18,316 nucleotides of DNA. Origin: an uncultured Lachnospiraceae bacterium (GTDB taxonomy: Bacteria > Bacillota > Clostridia > Lachnospirales > Lachnospiraceae). Under the pieces are notes generated by a model. The model was not told the DNA's origin, did no database searches, and saw only the letters and a program-made list of their open reading frames with translations. Position numbers and translations under genes: made by a program. Shown piece by piece: positions 1-7,890 of the stretch (position 1 is the stretch's first letter; the number at the start of each line of letters is the position of its first letter). Location of the stretch: NCBI GenBank assembly GCA_910588755.1, contig CAJUQZ010000088.1:1-18316 (forward strand). Direction: 5' to 3'.

Positions 1-60
1 AGGTGCTGTATTCACTGTTATTTGTGCAACGCTGTACTAGTGCTCTATCCGGCCAGAAAT

Positions 61-127
61 TAAAATATAATCATTTAAATGTAAAATATAATTGATATTT
101 TGTAATATATATGATATTTTGTTATAG
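61..127 (+). promoter_or_regulatory. AT-rich promoter and probable operator of the XRE regulator gene
   Basis: A strongly AT-rich block. TAAAATATAAT occurs at 61-71 and 82-92 (21-bp period), and GATATTTTGT at 94-103 and 113-122 (19-bp period). AAAATAT (83-89) and ATATTTT (95-101) form an inverted repeat. A sigma-A type promoter can be read as TTGATA (92-97), 17-bp spacer, TATTTT (115-120). Repeats on nearly helical spacing over the promoter suggest binding of a dimeric regulator, most simply the XRE protein encoded next. The promoter fit is moderate and the operator role is inferred. Nothing else is recognisable in 1-206. Confidence 0.45.
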
Positions 128-206
128 AAAGTAAAACCGTCGGAGCGATATACAAAATCAGAACCGAAACCCAGAATGCTGGCGACAGCAAACAGGAGGT
201 GGACAG

Positions 207-419
207 ATGGCAAGAAATATAGCGATCAAGGTGGCAAGGGCCGAGAAGGATATGACACAGAAAGCGCTGGCGGAGGCTGTCGGAATCTCGCGGCAGACGA
301 TGAACGCCATTGAGCAGGGAGAATACAATCCCACAATCAAGCTGTGCCGGGCGATATGCCGCGTGCTCGGAAAGAGCCTTGACGATCTGTTCTGGGAAGA
401 TGAAAGTCCGGATTCCTGA
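207..419 (+). CDS. XRE/Cro-CI family transcriptional regulator (small, YozG-like)
   Basis: A 70-residue protein that is almost entirely one helix-turn-helix domain. The HTH core spans about residues 17-42, with TQKALAEAVGISRQT as recognition region and the family-typical IEQGEYNP after it. There is no sensor domain, so it is probably a dimeric DNA-binding repressor or activator in the cytoplasm. The start is supported by AGGAGGT seven bases upstream of ATG. It leads a same-strand group with a small membrane protein and a NatA/NatB-type ABC transporter. Short XRE regulators of this kind often sit next to membrane-protein or ABC transporter genes in Firmicutes and control them, so local control is the likely role. 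AT-rich repeats lie upstream and may be its own operator. The family call is secure; the target is inferred. Confidence 0.9.
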   Translation: MARNIAIKVARAEKDMTQKALAEAVGISRQTMNAIEQGEYNPTIKLCRAICRVLGKSLDDLFWEDESPDS

Positions 420-494
420 AAGAGGGAAGTGTTATGCGGTTTCAAGAACAGGCATATTCAAATCAGCATATCAGAAGGGAGTGAACATATCAGC

Positions 495-971
495 ATGAAA
501 AAAGGAAAAAGCAGGCTGGACGAAATGCAGGAGCAGAAGATGCTGCATTTCGAGCACAACGGCTACTGGATTGGCTATATAGGACTGGCGGTGGCCATTC
601 TGGCACAAATCTTTTATTACGGGCCAGGCTGTTCAGAGCAGGTTATGGGAGAGTTTATAGTCTTTATGTGCCTGTCGGCGCAAACGGTGATCGGATGTAT
701 CCGGCACGGTATCTGGGACAGGAAGTTTTCGCCGACATGCAAAACAACTGTCGGCGCGAGCCTGTTGGCGGGTGCAGTGGGCTTTGTATTCAATTTTTTG
801 CTCCTGTATGTAAGGGAGCGCACCTGGAGAGAAAGCGTTATCAGTGCAGTCCAATTGGGGAGCAGCATTTTTATATGCTGTCTTGGCGGTCTGTCGGTCA
901 TGCTCTTAGTCTATAGGCGCCGCGAGAGAAAACTGGAGGGCGAAGACAGCGACGACACAGACAATCGCTGA
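495..971 (+). CDS. Small four-helix membrane protein, function unknown (DUF6773-like?)
   Basis: A 158-residue protein. Its basic N-terminus (MKKGKSRLDEMQEQK) is followed by about four hydrophobic segments near residues 24-43, 50-68, 87-106 and 117-140, and the C-terminus is highly charged (RRRERKLEGEDSDDTD). The reading frame is open from an ATG at 429, but the ATG at 495 is preferred: an AAGGGAG element lies 13 bases upstream, the usual KKGK-type N-terminus begins there, and the extra residues look unstructured. The arrangement XRE regulator, short DERQE/DEMQE-starting membrane protein and ABC genes is common in Clostridia, and from memory the protein resembles DUF6773 members. No catalytic motif is seen. 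It may be an accessory subunit or a membrane partner of the regulator; no function is assigned. Confidence 0.75.
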   Translation: MKKGKSRLDEMQEQKMLHFEHNGYWIGYIGLAVAILAQIFYYGPGCSEQVMGEFIVFMCLSAQTVIGCIRHGIWDRKFSPTCKTTVGASLLAGAVGFVFNFLLLYVRERTWRESVISAVQLGSSIFICCLGGLSVMLLVYRRRERKLEGEDSDDTDNR

Positions 972-1016
972 CATAGCGCGGAAAAATGAAAAACAGACAG
1001 GAAGGAAGCATAAAAA

Positions 1017-1784
1017 ATGATTGTAGTCGAGAATCTGGTAAAGACCTTTACCAGAAATGAAAAGAAAAACAAAAAGAGCGAGTTCAATGCAGTGGACGGT
1101 ATTTCGCTGACGGTGAAGGAGGGGGAAATCGTAGGAATCCTGGGGCCAAACGGCGCGGGGAAGACCACGCTGTTGCGCATGATGTCCAAGCTGATGAATC
1201 CGTCAGGCGGCGTCGTAAGTATCCGCGTCGGAGACGAGGAGATCTCTGATGACATTGAGATTAAGAGACACATCGGTTATCTGTCCAATAACACAAAGCT
1301 CTACGGGAGATTGTCAGCGCGGGAATTTCTGCAGATGCTGGGGATTTTATACGGCCTGTCTGAGGAGGACACAAAACAGAGGATTCAGCAGATCAGCGAA
1401 GTGCTGTCTATGGAGTCCTTTCTGGACAACCGGATCGAACGGCTGTCCACCGGCCAGACACAGCGGGTTTCCATCGCGCGCTGCCTTGTGCACGATCCAC
1501 AGGTCTATATTTTTGACGAGCCGACGCTCGGGCTTGATATCATCAGCAGCGCGGCGATCATCGACTTTATGAAGGGCGAGCGCAGGCGGGGAAAGACTGT
1601 TTTGTACTCCACGCATTATATGGAGGAGGCGGAGTTTCTGTGTGATCGGATTGTCATGATCTACCGCGGAAAAATTATCAGCGAAGGTACGCCGTCAGAG
1701 CTTAGGGCACAGACTGGAAAAAGCAGTCTGCGGGATATATTTTCTGAACTGATCAGCAGGGAGGGCATGCAGGATGAAAACTAA
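1017..1784 (+). CDS. ABC transporter ATP-binding protein, NatA-like
   Basis: A 255-residue nucleotide-binding subunit. Walker A GPNGAGKT is at 43-50, the signature LSTGQ at 143-147, Walker B VYIFDEP at 163-169 with catalytic Glu168, D-loop LGLD at 171-174 and the switch His at 200. All ATPase residues are present, so it should be active. It drives the permease encoded next, with which it overlaps by 11 bases (1774-1784), a sign of translational coupling. In the NatAB family such pairs extrude Na+ or, more broadly, export small molecules; the substrate here is unknown. An AAGGA element about 10 bases before ATG supports the start. LSTGQ rather than LSGGQ in the signature is common in the ABC-2 exporter ATPases. 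Confidence 0.93.
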   Translation: MIVVENLVKTFTRNEKKNKKSEFNAVDGISLTVKEGEIVGILGPNGAGKTTLLRMMSKLMNPSGGVVSIRVGDEEISDDIEIKRHIGYLSNNTKLYGRLSAREFLQMLGILYGLSEEDTKQRIQQISEVLSMESFLDNRIERLSTGQTQRVSIARCLVHDPQVYIFDEPTLGLDIISSAAIIDFMKGERRRGKTVLYSTHYMEEAEFLCDRIVMIYRGKIISEGTPSELRAQTGKSSLRDIFSELISREGMQDEN

Positions 1785-3852
1785 GGGACTGAACACGAAA
1801 ATCATAACGACACTTGTAAAAAAAGAAATGCTGGACGTTCTGCGCGACAAGAAAACAGTGCTGATGATGCTCGTCGTGCCGCTGGTTTTATATCCTTTAA
1901 TTTACATCGGTGTCATGCAGGTAATGGCGTTGATTTCTTCCAGTATGGAGACACAGAATTACAGGATTGTCGTCGAGGCTGAGGACGAGGGCGCACTTCT
2001 GGATAAGCTCATGGACGTGAATCAGCAAAACGCGGCGCAGGGCGAGTCCGATGAGGAGAAAGATGCGCAGTCTTATGAGATTACCGTCGTTGACGCGGAC
2101 AGCATCTCTGACTATGAGACGGCGCTCAACGAGGAGGCCATTGACGCCTATATTTCAGGACAGCTGCAGGACGGAAAAATGCAGTACGACGTGTACTATC
2201 TTTCCTCTGAAACCAACTCGTCTTATGCAGCGGGGATTATCATGGATATCCTGGACGACCTGCGCGAGGATCTGACGAGGCAAAAGCTTGCTGACGAGGG
2301 GATGGACGTTCAGATGATTCTAGAACCCATCAATTATGGGAAACAGGACATCGCCAGCAGCGAGCAGTCCCTGGGAAGCATGATGGGTTCCATCCTTCCT
2401 TTTATGCTGGTCATCAGTCTGCTGATCGGAACGATGTATCCGGCGATCGACACCACGGCCGGGGAGCGTGAGCGGGGAACCTTAGAGACAATTCTGACGC
2501 TTCCGGTGACAAACAGGCAGCTTATTTTATCAAAGTTTCTCACCGTTGCAGTGATCGGTATGGTTTCGGCGATCCTCAATATTCTTTCTATGGGGGCAGT
2601 CGCTTTGTACATGTATAAGTTGATGGACTTGCAGACCGAAGTGGTATCGCTGGATCTGGCAAAATTTATCCCGGCGATTCTGGTATGCATTCTGGCAGTG
2701 TTTGCCTTTTCCCTGTTTATCAGCGCGATTACCATGTGCGTGACTTCGTTTGCCAGAAGCTATAAGGAAGCGAACAACTATATCACGCCGCTCATGCTCG
2801 TGGTAATGTTCATCGGGTACATTGGCTTTATCCCAAATCTGGAGCTGACGCAGACGATGGCAATGGTGCCGGTTGCAAATATATGTTTGCTAATCAAGAA
2901 TATGATGGTGTTCAAGATTGATTATGGCGCGATTGCAGTTGTGCTGTTGAGCAACGTTGCATACGCGGTTATGGCGATTTTGTTTCTGAGCAAGATCTAT
3001 GACAGCGAGGCGATTCTGTTTTCGGACGGGAAGGCCGGACTGCAGCTGTTTGAGCGGCGGAGCAACCTCAAAAAAGGCGGCGTGCCCACCGTGTCGGACG
3101 TGTGGTTTGTGGCGGCGCTCACGCTGCTTCTGATTCTCTATGCGGGAAGCATGCTGCAGGTTCGCTTTGGACTGGCGGGCGCCTTTGGCACACAGATGAT
3201 CATTCTCCTCGTCCCGCTGTCGATGGTGGTTTACACCAAAAGGGATATCCGGCGGACATATGGGTTTCGGCAAACCGCTGCCGTGGGATATCTGGGCGCG
3301 GCAATTCTGATCGTGGGACTGTTTCTAATCAACATCGTGGTTTCTGCAGGTCTGGTGAGCCTGTTTCCTGACAGCGCGGAAAATGTGGAGACAGCGTTCT
3401 CAGATATATTAGGCGGCAACGCGCTCGCGGGGCTCCTGGTAATCGCAGCCGCGCCGGCTGTCTGCGAGGAAATGCTGTTTCGCGGTGTGATCCTTCAATC
3501 CCTGAAAGCAAGATACCGCGTGTCCTCGGCAATTCTGATCACGGCAGTGCTGTTTGGGGTGTTCCATATGAGTCTGGTCAAGTTTATCCCGACGGGACTG
3601 TTGGGGCTTGCGCTCTGCGTCGTGGCGTGGTGGACGGACAGCATTTACCCGGCGATGCTGATGCACTTTATCAACAATGCAGTCAGTGTGGCGTTGATGT
3701 ATTATCCTGAACAGGTCGGGAAGCTTCTGCCCGTGCTCTGCAAAAATACCCTGACTGTCGCTGATGTCCTGTGCCTGTGCGCAGCCGGGGCGATCTTTGC
3801 AGGAATCGGCGTATTGCTCCTTAGGAAATCCAAAACTGTTAACAGGCAATGA
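1774..3852 (+). CDS. NatB-like ABC-2 permease fused to a CPBP intramembrane protease
   Basis: A 692-residue two-part membrane protein. Residues 1 to about 420 form an ABC-2/NatB permease: one helix near 28-52, a polar extracytoplasmic domain to about 200, then a helix cluster with the family hallmark GERERGTLETILTLPV. The C-terminal part, from about 455, is a CPBP (CAAX protease/bacteriocin-processing) domain. Its three motifs are intact: EExxxR at Glu565-Glu566 and Arg570, FxxxH at 594-598 with His598, and HxxxN at His631-Asn635. The protein should form the export channel for the upstream ATPase and could also cleave a membrane substrate. Such fusions are known as a family, but their joint function is not well understood. 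The start overlaps the ATPase gene, with GGGAGG about 10 bases upstream. Confidence 0.9.
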   Translation: MKTKGLNTKIITTLVKKEMLDVLRDKKTVLMMLVVPLVLYPLIYIGVMQVMALISSSMETQNYRIVVEAEDEGALLDKLMDVNQQNAAQGESDEEKDAQSYEITVVDADSISDYETALNEEAIDAYISGQLQDGKMQYDVYYLSSETNSSYAAGIIMDILDDLREDLTRQKLADEGMDVQMILEPINYGKQDIASSEQSLGSMMGSILPFMLVISLLIGTMYPAIDTTAGERERGTLETILTLPVTNRQLILSKFLTVAVIGMVSAILNILSMGAVALYMYKLMDLQTEVVSLDLAKFIPAILVCILAVFAFSLFISAITMCVTSFARSYKEANNYITPLMLVVMFIGYIGFIPNLELTQTMAMVPVANICLLIKNMMVFKIDYGAIAVVLLSNVAYAVMAILFLSKIYDSEAILFSDGKAGLQLFERRSNLKKGGVPTVSDVWFVAALTLLLILYAGSMLQVRFGLAGAFGTQMIILLVPLSMVVYTKRDIRRTYGFRQTAAVGYLGAAILIVGLFLINIVVSAGLVSLFPDSAENVETAFSDILGGNALAGLLVIAAAPAVCEEMLFRGVILQSLKARYRVSSAILITAVLFGVFHMSLVKFIPTGLLGLALCVVAWWTDSIYPAMLMHFINNAVSVALMYYPEQVGKLLPVLCKNTLTVADVLCLCAAGAIFAGIGVLLLRKSKTVNRQ

Positions 3853-3873
3853 AATATTACGCAAGAGATACAA

Positions 3874-3917
3874 CAAGAGCGCCATCCAGTCTGATTTCCG
3901 GCCGGATGGCGCTCTTG
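3874..3917. terminator. Strong stem-loop after the NatAB operon
   Basis: CAAGAGCGCCATCC (3874-3887) and GGATGGCGCTCTTG (3904-3917) form a perfect 14-bp stem with a 16-base loop, 22 bases after the permease stop codon. No clear T-run follows on either strand, so it is a possible terminator or an mRNA 3'-end stabiliser rather than a textbook rho-independent terminator. Confidence 0.55.
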
Positions 3918-4130
3918 CTGTATGACATTATTTATCCAACCAGGCACTCTTTTCCCCTGAATGCAAACCCATACTTTTTGAAACACACCCTGGGGAGAAT
4001 CCATCTGCGATCAGCTGCGCTTATTGATGCCAAACCAGCCTTTGACCATCTTACGGAACTTTTTCACAACATAAGAATTAAAGGCGGTCATATCAAAAGC
4101 ATCAAACCGCAACCAGCATCAAGTCAGCCT
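3918..4130. other. Non-coding stretch between convergent genes
   Basis: Two hundred bases between the stem-loop and the hydrolase stop codon. No convincing gene is present. On the - strand there is a short open stretch in the same frame as the hydrolase, described separately at 4011-4091. No terminator hairpin for the hydrolase gene was found here. Confidence 0.5.
4011..4091 (-). CDS. Possible 26-residue cationic peptide or gene remnant
   Basis: An ATG-to-TGA frame of 26 codons downstream of the hydrolase gene and in the same frame as it. The peptide starts MTAFNSYVVKKFRKMVKG, has seven Lys/Arg residues and alternates basic with large hydrophobic residues, so it reads like real coding sequence or an amphipathic helix. 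The frame is open further upstream (residues CWLRFDAFD precede the Met). No Shine-Dalgarno sequence is visible before the ATG. It may be the decayed C-terminus of a lost gene, a small peptide, or chance. Confidence 0.15.
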   Translation of the reverse strand: MTAFNSYVVKKFRKMVKGWFGINKRS

Positions 4131-5207
4131 TCAACCAATATGTTCATCATAAAACGCAACAAACGTCTCAAACAACCCCGCATCCAATGAATTGCACCAT
4201 TCCTCCCGATCAAGGTGTTGGTGTATATAATTGGATTTATCCGCTGCAAACCGCTCCTTGTTCTCTGCGGCCTCATAATCGTAATCTAGTGTTTCCAGCC
4301 ATTTGTCAAATTCCGCGTTAAATATATTGCGGTAGGTGTCGTCATTAAAATAGTTATGCCCTTCATGCTCAAGCGGCATGAAACGAAAACGGGGATCGTC
4401 CTTGTATTTTTCATGATACCGCTCATAACCGTACTCGACAGGAACCATTTCATCGTCAAAGCTATGCACAATCATAACGGCGGCATCACTCTCCGAAAAA
4501 CCGTCCATCGCCGTATTTGAGGCGTATCTGCCATATTTGAGCTGTTCATGCAGCTTCACAAATGGCAGCATCAGATAGATGCCATTGCCAATCTGCTTCT
4601 TCCCCTCTGATTCAAACAGATCCGCCGAGGCGTTAAAACCGGAGCACGCGATAACGGCCTGTACTTCGGGGTGGTATGTAAGCACGTTGCACACACTGTA
4701 CCCGCCCCAGCTATGCCCGAACAGAGCAATCGGAAGCTTTGGAAAATGTCCGCTTTCTTCCACAAATGTAATCGCATGGTCAAGGTCTATCACGCCCTGC
4801 GGAAGTCCGCCGACGCCGTCCCCCTCGCTTTCATCATTTCCCGTCGCGTCATAGGCGAAAACATAGTATCCATGACGTGCAAAATAATTTGCGCAATCCA
4901 TATAAGAATTATGCCCGCCACCGCCAAAGCCATGCGCCAATACAATGATACCACGCTGATTTTCGCCCGAGCTGTACAGATATCCCACGAGCTTCTGTCC
5001 CTTATTGGAAGGAAACTCATATTTCGTGCGCGCCAGTCCGTCAAAATCATCGACGTATAGCATCAGCGGTTCATAGCTCTCAAAGCGCTGGTTAAAATTT
5101 TCGTCGTATACCATGACAGACAATGCCCAATCCCCAGCAATCACGAGCACCGCCACGAGCGCTAATACAATCAGGAGAACTTTTTTCTTTTTAGATTTTG
5201 TTTTCAT
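4131..5207 (-). CDS. Membrane-anchored alpha/beta hydrolase (serine hydrolase)
   Basis: A 358-residue protein. A lysine-rich N-terminus (KTKSKKKK) followed by a hydrophobic segment at about 9-28 indicates a signal anchor, so the catalytic domain should lie outside the membrane. The oxyanion region AHGFGGGG is at 91-98 and the nucleophile elbow GHSWGG puts Ser at 166. The acid is probably Asp251 or Asp252 in HSFDDEMVP and the base His284 in EHEGHNYF. After the fold ends near 305, an unusual acidic tail of about 50 residues follows. The ATG at 5207 is chosen over one at 5234 because AAAGGA lies seven bases before it. The gene stands alone on its strand with its own promoter. Esterase, lipase or peptidase activity is possible; the substrate is unknown. 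Confidence 0.88.
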   Translation of the reverse strand: MKTKSKKKKVLLIVLALVAVLVIAGDWALSVMVYDENFNQRFESYEPLMLYVDDFDGLARTKYEFPSNKGQKLVGYLYSSGENQRGIIVLAHGFGGGGHNSYMDCANYFARHGYYVFAYDATGNDESEGDGVGGLPQGVIDLDHAITFVEESGHFPKLPIALFGHSWGGYSVCNVLTYHPEVQAVIACSGFNASADLFESEGKKQIGNGIYLMLPFVKLHEQLKYGRYASNTAMDGFSESDAAVMIVHSFDDEMVPVEYGYERYHEKYKDDPRFRFMPLEHEGHNYFNDDTYRNIFNAEFDKWLETLDYDYEAAENKERFAADKSNYIHQHLDREEWCNSLDAGLFETFVAFYDEHIG

Positions 5208-5296
5208 ACTGATATCCTTTTTCTTCCTCTGCAAATATACATTGAAACCTTTGTATTTGATGGATTGTTATTGATAAATACCTCTCCTTCAACTAT

Positions 5297-5325
5297 AGTA
5301 TATACAAATTCCAGCAGGAAAACAA
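5297..5325 (-). promoter_or_regulatory. Sigma-A type promoter of the hydrolase gene
   Basis: On the - strand, -35 TTGTTT (5320-5325), 17-bp spacer, -10 TATACT (5297-5302). It lies about 90 bases before the hydrolase start and just after the end of the upstream ABC operon. Confidence 0.5.
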
Positions 5326-5334
5326 CCTATTGTT

Positions 5335-5361
5335 CAAGTCCTTCAGGAACCGCAGGACTTG
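5335..5361 (-). terminator. Stem-loop across the stop codon of the last ABC permease gene
   Basis: CAAGTCCT (5335-5342) and AGGACTTG (5354-5361) form a perfect 8-bp stem with an 11-base loop that contains the permease stop codon. On the - strand it is followed by AACAATAGGTTGTTTT, a poor and delayed T-run. It may be a weak terminator separating the ABC operon from the hydrolase gene. Confidence 0.35.
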
Positions 5362-6131
5362 TAATGCCGCACCCCGAAGCGCCATACGAGATTGCACAAA
5401 ACCAGAAACACAAGAATCCCAAGCGGGTAGAATGCCAGTCTCCAGTCGCGCGTCCTGCCCAGCAGAAACTGCAGGGGATAATATTGAATCAGAGTGTACG
5501 GTATTATATACGTACAAAACCGCAGGATTCCTTTTCCATAAATGTCTATCGGATATTTTCCATGCGATTTGGCACCGTATGTGAGCACGTTGATCAGCGA
5601 AGTGTCCTCGATCGAAAAGAAGCAAAAGCTTGCTTCCAGCATGAACAGTCCTATAAACAACAGCGTCCCGCATACGATCATCGCGGCCATTGTCCACACC
5701 GTCATGAGATTCCATGTGACCTCGCTGTGCCGAATGCCCAGCGCTAAAGTGATCAAAGCTGTCAGCAAAGGCCCGGTTCTGCCTATTTCAAACCGGGTTC
5801 CGATCACCTGCAGAACCAGGCTGCACGGTCGGAGCATCATACGGTCAAATTCCCCCCGCCGCACCATTCCCGAAAATATTTTGAAACCATTGCCGAACAG
5901 CTCCGCAAATGTAAAGGACATCTGGACGACAGAAAAGCACAGCAGCACATCGCCATAACTGTAGCCCCCAAGCTGTGTAAAGCCGGAAAATAAGAATTTG
6001 ATCGCGAGCAGTTCATTAAATGCCAGTATGAAACGCCCGACAATCATCAGGAAAAACGACAGCTTGTACTGCATGATGCTCTGCGTGCAGACAGAGGCGT
6101 ATTTCGCATACAATCTTAGATTTTTTATCAT
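5343..6131 (-). CDS. ABC-2 family permease (DUF990/ABC2_membrane_6 type), second subunit
   Basis: A 262-residue hydrophobic protein with about six membrane segments, among them KLSFFLMIVGRFILAFNELL near the N-terminus. The region EFDRMMLRPCSLVLQVIGTRFE is typical of the DUF990 exporter permeases, which always show a (R/E)G..D..LLRP-like loop. It is the last gene of a three-gene operon, 24 bases after the other permease gene, with GGAGGG nine bases before its ATG. Two unequal permeases plus one ATPase is the arrangement of the VepABC viologen exporter of Synechocystis and its relatives, so export of a small, possibly cationic compound is a reasonable guess. The family is inferred from motif and context; the substrate is not known. 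Confidence 0.85.
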   Translation of the reverse strand: MIKNLRLYAKYASVCTQSIMQYKLSFFLMIVGRFILAFNELLAIKFLFSGFTQLGGYSYGDVLLCFSVVQMSFTFAELFGNGFKIFSGMVRRGEFDRMMLRPCSLVLQVIGTRFEIGRTGPLLTALITLALGIRHSEVTWNLMTVWTMAAMIVCGTLLFIGLFMLEASFCFFSIEDTSLINVLTYGAKSHGKYPIDIYGKGILRFCTYIIPYTLIQYYPLQFLLGRTRDWRLAFYPLGILVFLVLCNLVWRFGVRHYKSCGS

Positions 6132-6155
6132 TTTTTACAACCCTCCATAGCCATG

Positions 6156-6959
6156 TCATCCTCCCTGCAGTACAATTCTTTTTTCAGCTAGTTTCCATAG
6201 GACAACGCCCCCGGACAGGAGTATTACCAGCCATAGAATCTGCTTTGCGATACATGGAGCGATTTCCGCGCCCGCAAGATCGCCGCTGTATATCCGGAAA
6301 GGAATGTTCTGCATGTACGTAAACGGGGAAAATTCCAGCAGAAACCGATATTTTTCCGGAAAAAACGGCAAAGGAATAATATTTCCGGACAGAAAATCGA
6401 CAGCGCCTGTCAGCACCATTCTCCAGCCCTGCGGCGAGATTGTATAAAAGCACAGCATATAGACAATCATGCAAAACGTCACAGTGATTCCAAGCGCCAG
6501 AAACAGGGTCAGCAGAAACAGCAGGAAGGAAACGCCGCTTACCGGCAAAGTCATCCTGTAAGGCTTGGGCATCAAAAACGCTCCCAGCAATACAGGGATA
6601 CATCTCATGACGGCCTCAGCGGTTCTTGCGCCCGTTATTCTGGAAAACCACATGGAGTAGATGGACACAGGGCGGCACAGTTCATAAGCGATATCCCCGG
6701 AAGTAATCATGCCAAACAAATCATTGTCTGCCGCCCATGTATTAAAGAGAACAAGCAGTGCCTCTTTCAGCCAGATATACGTCACGATGGAGGTGTAATC
6801 CATTGGCAGGCTGCCGCCGGAAGCCTCCGCAATCGCCCTGTACGCCAGACATTCCATTATTCCCCAGATCAGCTGGGTCGTGAGCGCCGTGACAGATGCC
6901 ATGCGGTACTGCATGCCAGTGGCGAACCGGAGTTTAAAAAAGCTGTAATATGTATACAT
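6156..6959 (-). CDS. ABC-2 family permease (DUF990/ABC2_membrane_6 type), first subunit
   Basis: A 267-residue protein with about six membrane segments. The motif ITSGDIAYELCRPVSIYSMW matches the conserved cytoplasmic loop of DUF990 permeases (G.I...L.RP). The start has AGGAGG six bases upstream, and only nine bases separate it from the stop of the ATPase gene, so it is co-transcribed and probably coupled. It differs clearly in sequence from the next permease in the operon, so the channel is likely a heterodimer of the two. It should act with the 6969-7793 ATPase in export. Nothing suggests truncation. Confidence 0.85.
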   Translation of the reverse strand: MYTYYSFFKLRFATGMQYRMASVTALTTQLIWGIMECLAYRAIAEASGGSLPMDYTSIVTYIWLKEALLVLFNTWAADNDLFGMITSGDIAYELCRPVSIYSMWFSRITGARTAEAVMRCIPVLLGAFLMPKPYRMTLPVSGVSFLLFLLTLFLALGITVTFCMIVYMLCFYTISPQGWRMVLTGAVDFLSGNIIPLPFFPEKYRFLLEFSPFTYMQNIPFRIYSGDLAGAEIAPCIAKQILWLVILLSGGVVLWKLAEKRIVLQGG

Positions 6960-6968
6960 CCCGGCCTC

Positions 6969-7793
6969 CTATAAAATGTTTAATTTTTCATACAGACCTG
7001 CCATAATGTGATCGAGATCTGTCTCGCCAGTATCATTTTGTGTCGTTAGCGAATCCGCTTCAAGGCGCAGGTCGTCCAGGGTTCCGTCTATCAGTTTACG
7101 TCCCCTGCCAATCAGAATCACACGGTTCGTGATCGCCTCGATATCCTGCATGTCATGCGTCGTCAGGATTACAGTTGTCTTATGCTCCTCGTTTATCTTT
7201 TTTATAAAATCCCGGACAGCAATCTTAGAGACGGCATCGAGGCCGATTGTCGGCTCGTCCAGAAACAACAGTTTGGGTTCGTGCAGCAGGGACGCAGCGA
7301 TCTCACAGCGCATGCGCTGCCCCAGGGATAACTGTCTGGTGGGTGTCCGCAACAGCTCCTCCAGGTGCAGAAGCTGCGTCAGTTCATCGAGTTTGTCACG
7401 GTATTTTGACGCGGGTATGGAATAGATCGCCTGCAAAAGCCCGAACGAATCAATCACCGGAATATCCCACCACAATTGCGAGCGCTGTCCGAAAACGACG
7501 CCAATCTGTTGGACATACGCTTTTCTGTTTTTCCACGGCGTCTGTCCGTTTACCAGACATGTTCCGCTGTCCGGTGTCAGTATGCCGCTTAAAATTTTGA
7601 TTGTGGAGCTTTTACCCGCTCCGTTTGGGCCAAGCAGACCAACCATCTCGCCGTCATTGATTGAAAAGCTGATATGGTTTATGGCATGAATCATACAGTA
7701 CTCTCTCTTAAAAAGTGATTTGGCCGCATTGACAAACCCGGCCTCGCGCCTGGCGACCCGGTAAGTCTTGCACACATCTTGAAATACTATCAA
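6969..7793 (-). CDS. ABC transporter ATP-binding protein of the DUF990 exporter, TTG start
   Basis: A 274-residue ATPase. Walker A GPNGAGKS is at 55-62, signature LSLGQ at 155-159, Walker B LLFLDEP at 175-181 and the switch His at 213; the short motif FGQRSQLWWD after the Q-loop is typical of this exporter ATPase group. I place the start at a TTG (7791-7793) because AAAGGAGGAA lies just before it and the protein then begins MIVFQDVCKTY, exactly where these ATPases begin. An in-frame ATG at 7886 would add 31 residues with no family counterpart. It is the first gene of a three-gene operon with two permeases. A TTG start may lower translation. Family and role are secure; the exported compound is unknown. 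Confidence 0.9.
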   Translation of the reverse strand: MIVFQDVCKTYRVARREAGFVNAAKSLFKREYCMIHAINHISFSINDGEMVGLLGPNGAGKSSTIKILSGILTPDSGTCLVNGQTPWKNRKAYVQQIGVVFGQRSQLWWDIPVIDSFGLLQAIYSIPASKYRDKLDELTQLLHLEELLRTPTRQLSLGQRMRCEIAASLLHEPKLLFLDEPTIGLDAVSKIAVRDFIKKINEEHKTTVILTTHDMQDIEAITNRVILIGRGRKLIDGTLDDLRLEADSLTTQNDTGETDLDHIMAGLYEKLNIL

Positions 7794-7890
7794 TTGAAAT
7801 TCCTCCTTTCCCGCCAGAAAACACGCTTTGGAAAGCCAGTACTCCATTCGGTCAGAAATTGAAGTCTGTGACTGTCTGTTTCGCATCAGA

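Noticed and set aside
429..494. 22-residue N-terminal extension of the four-helix membrane protein
   Set aside because: The ATG at 495 has a ribosome binding site upstream and the typical charged start; the extension looks like read-through of leader sequence.
3409..3885. Long - strand open frame inside the NatB/CPBP gene
   Set aside because: It is antisense to well-supported CPBP motifs, has no ribosome binding site and resembles no protein family.
5542..5958. + strand open frames opposite the ABC-2 permease
   Set aside because: They are antisense to a gene with clear DUF990 features and operon structure, and have low-complexity composition.
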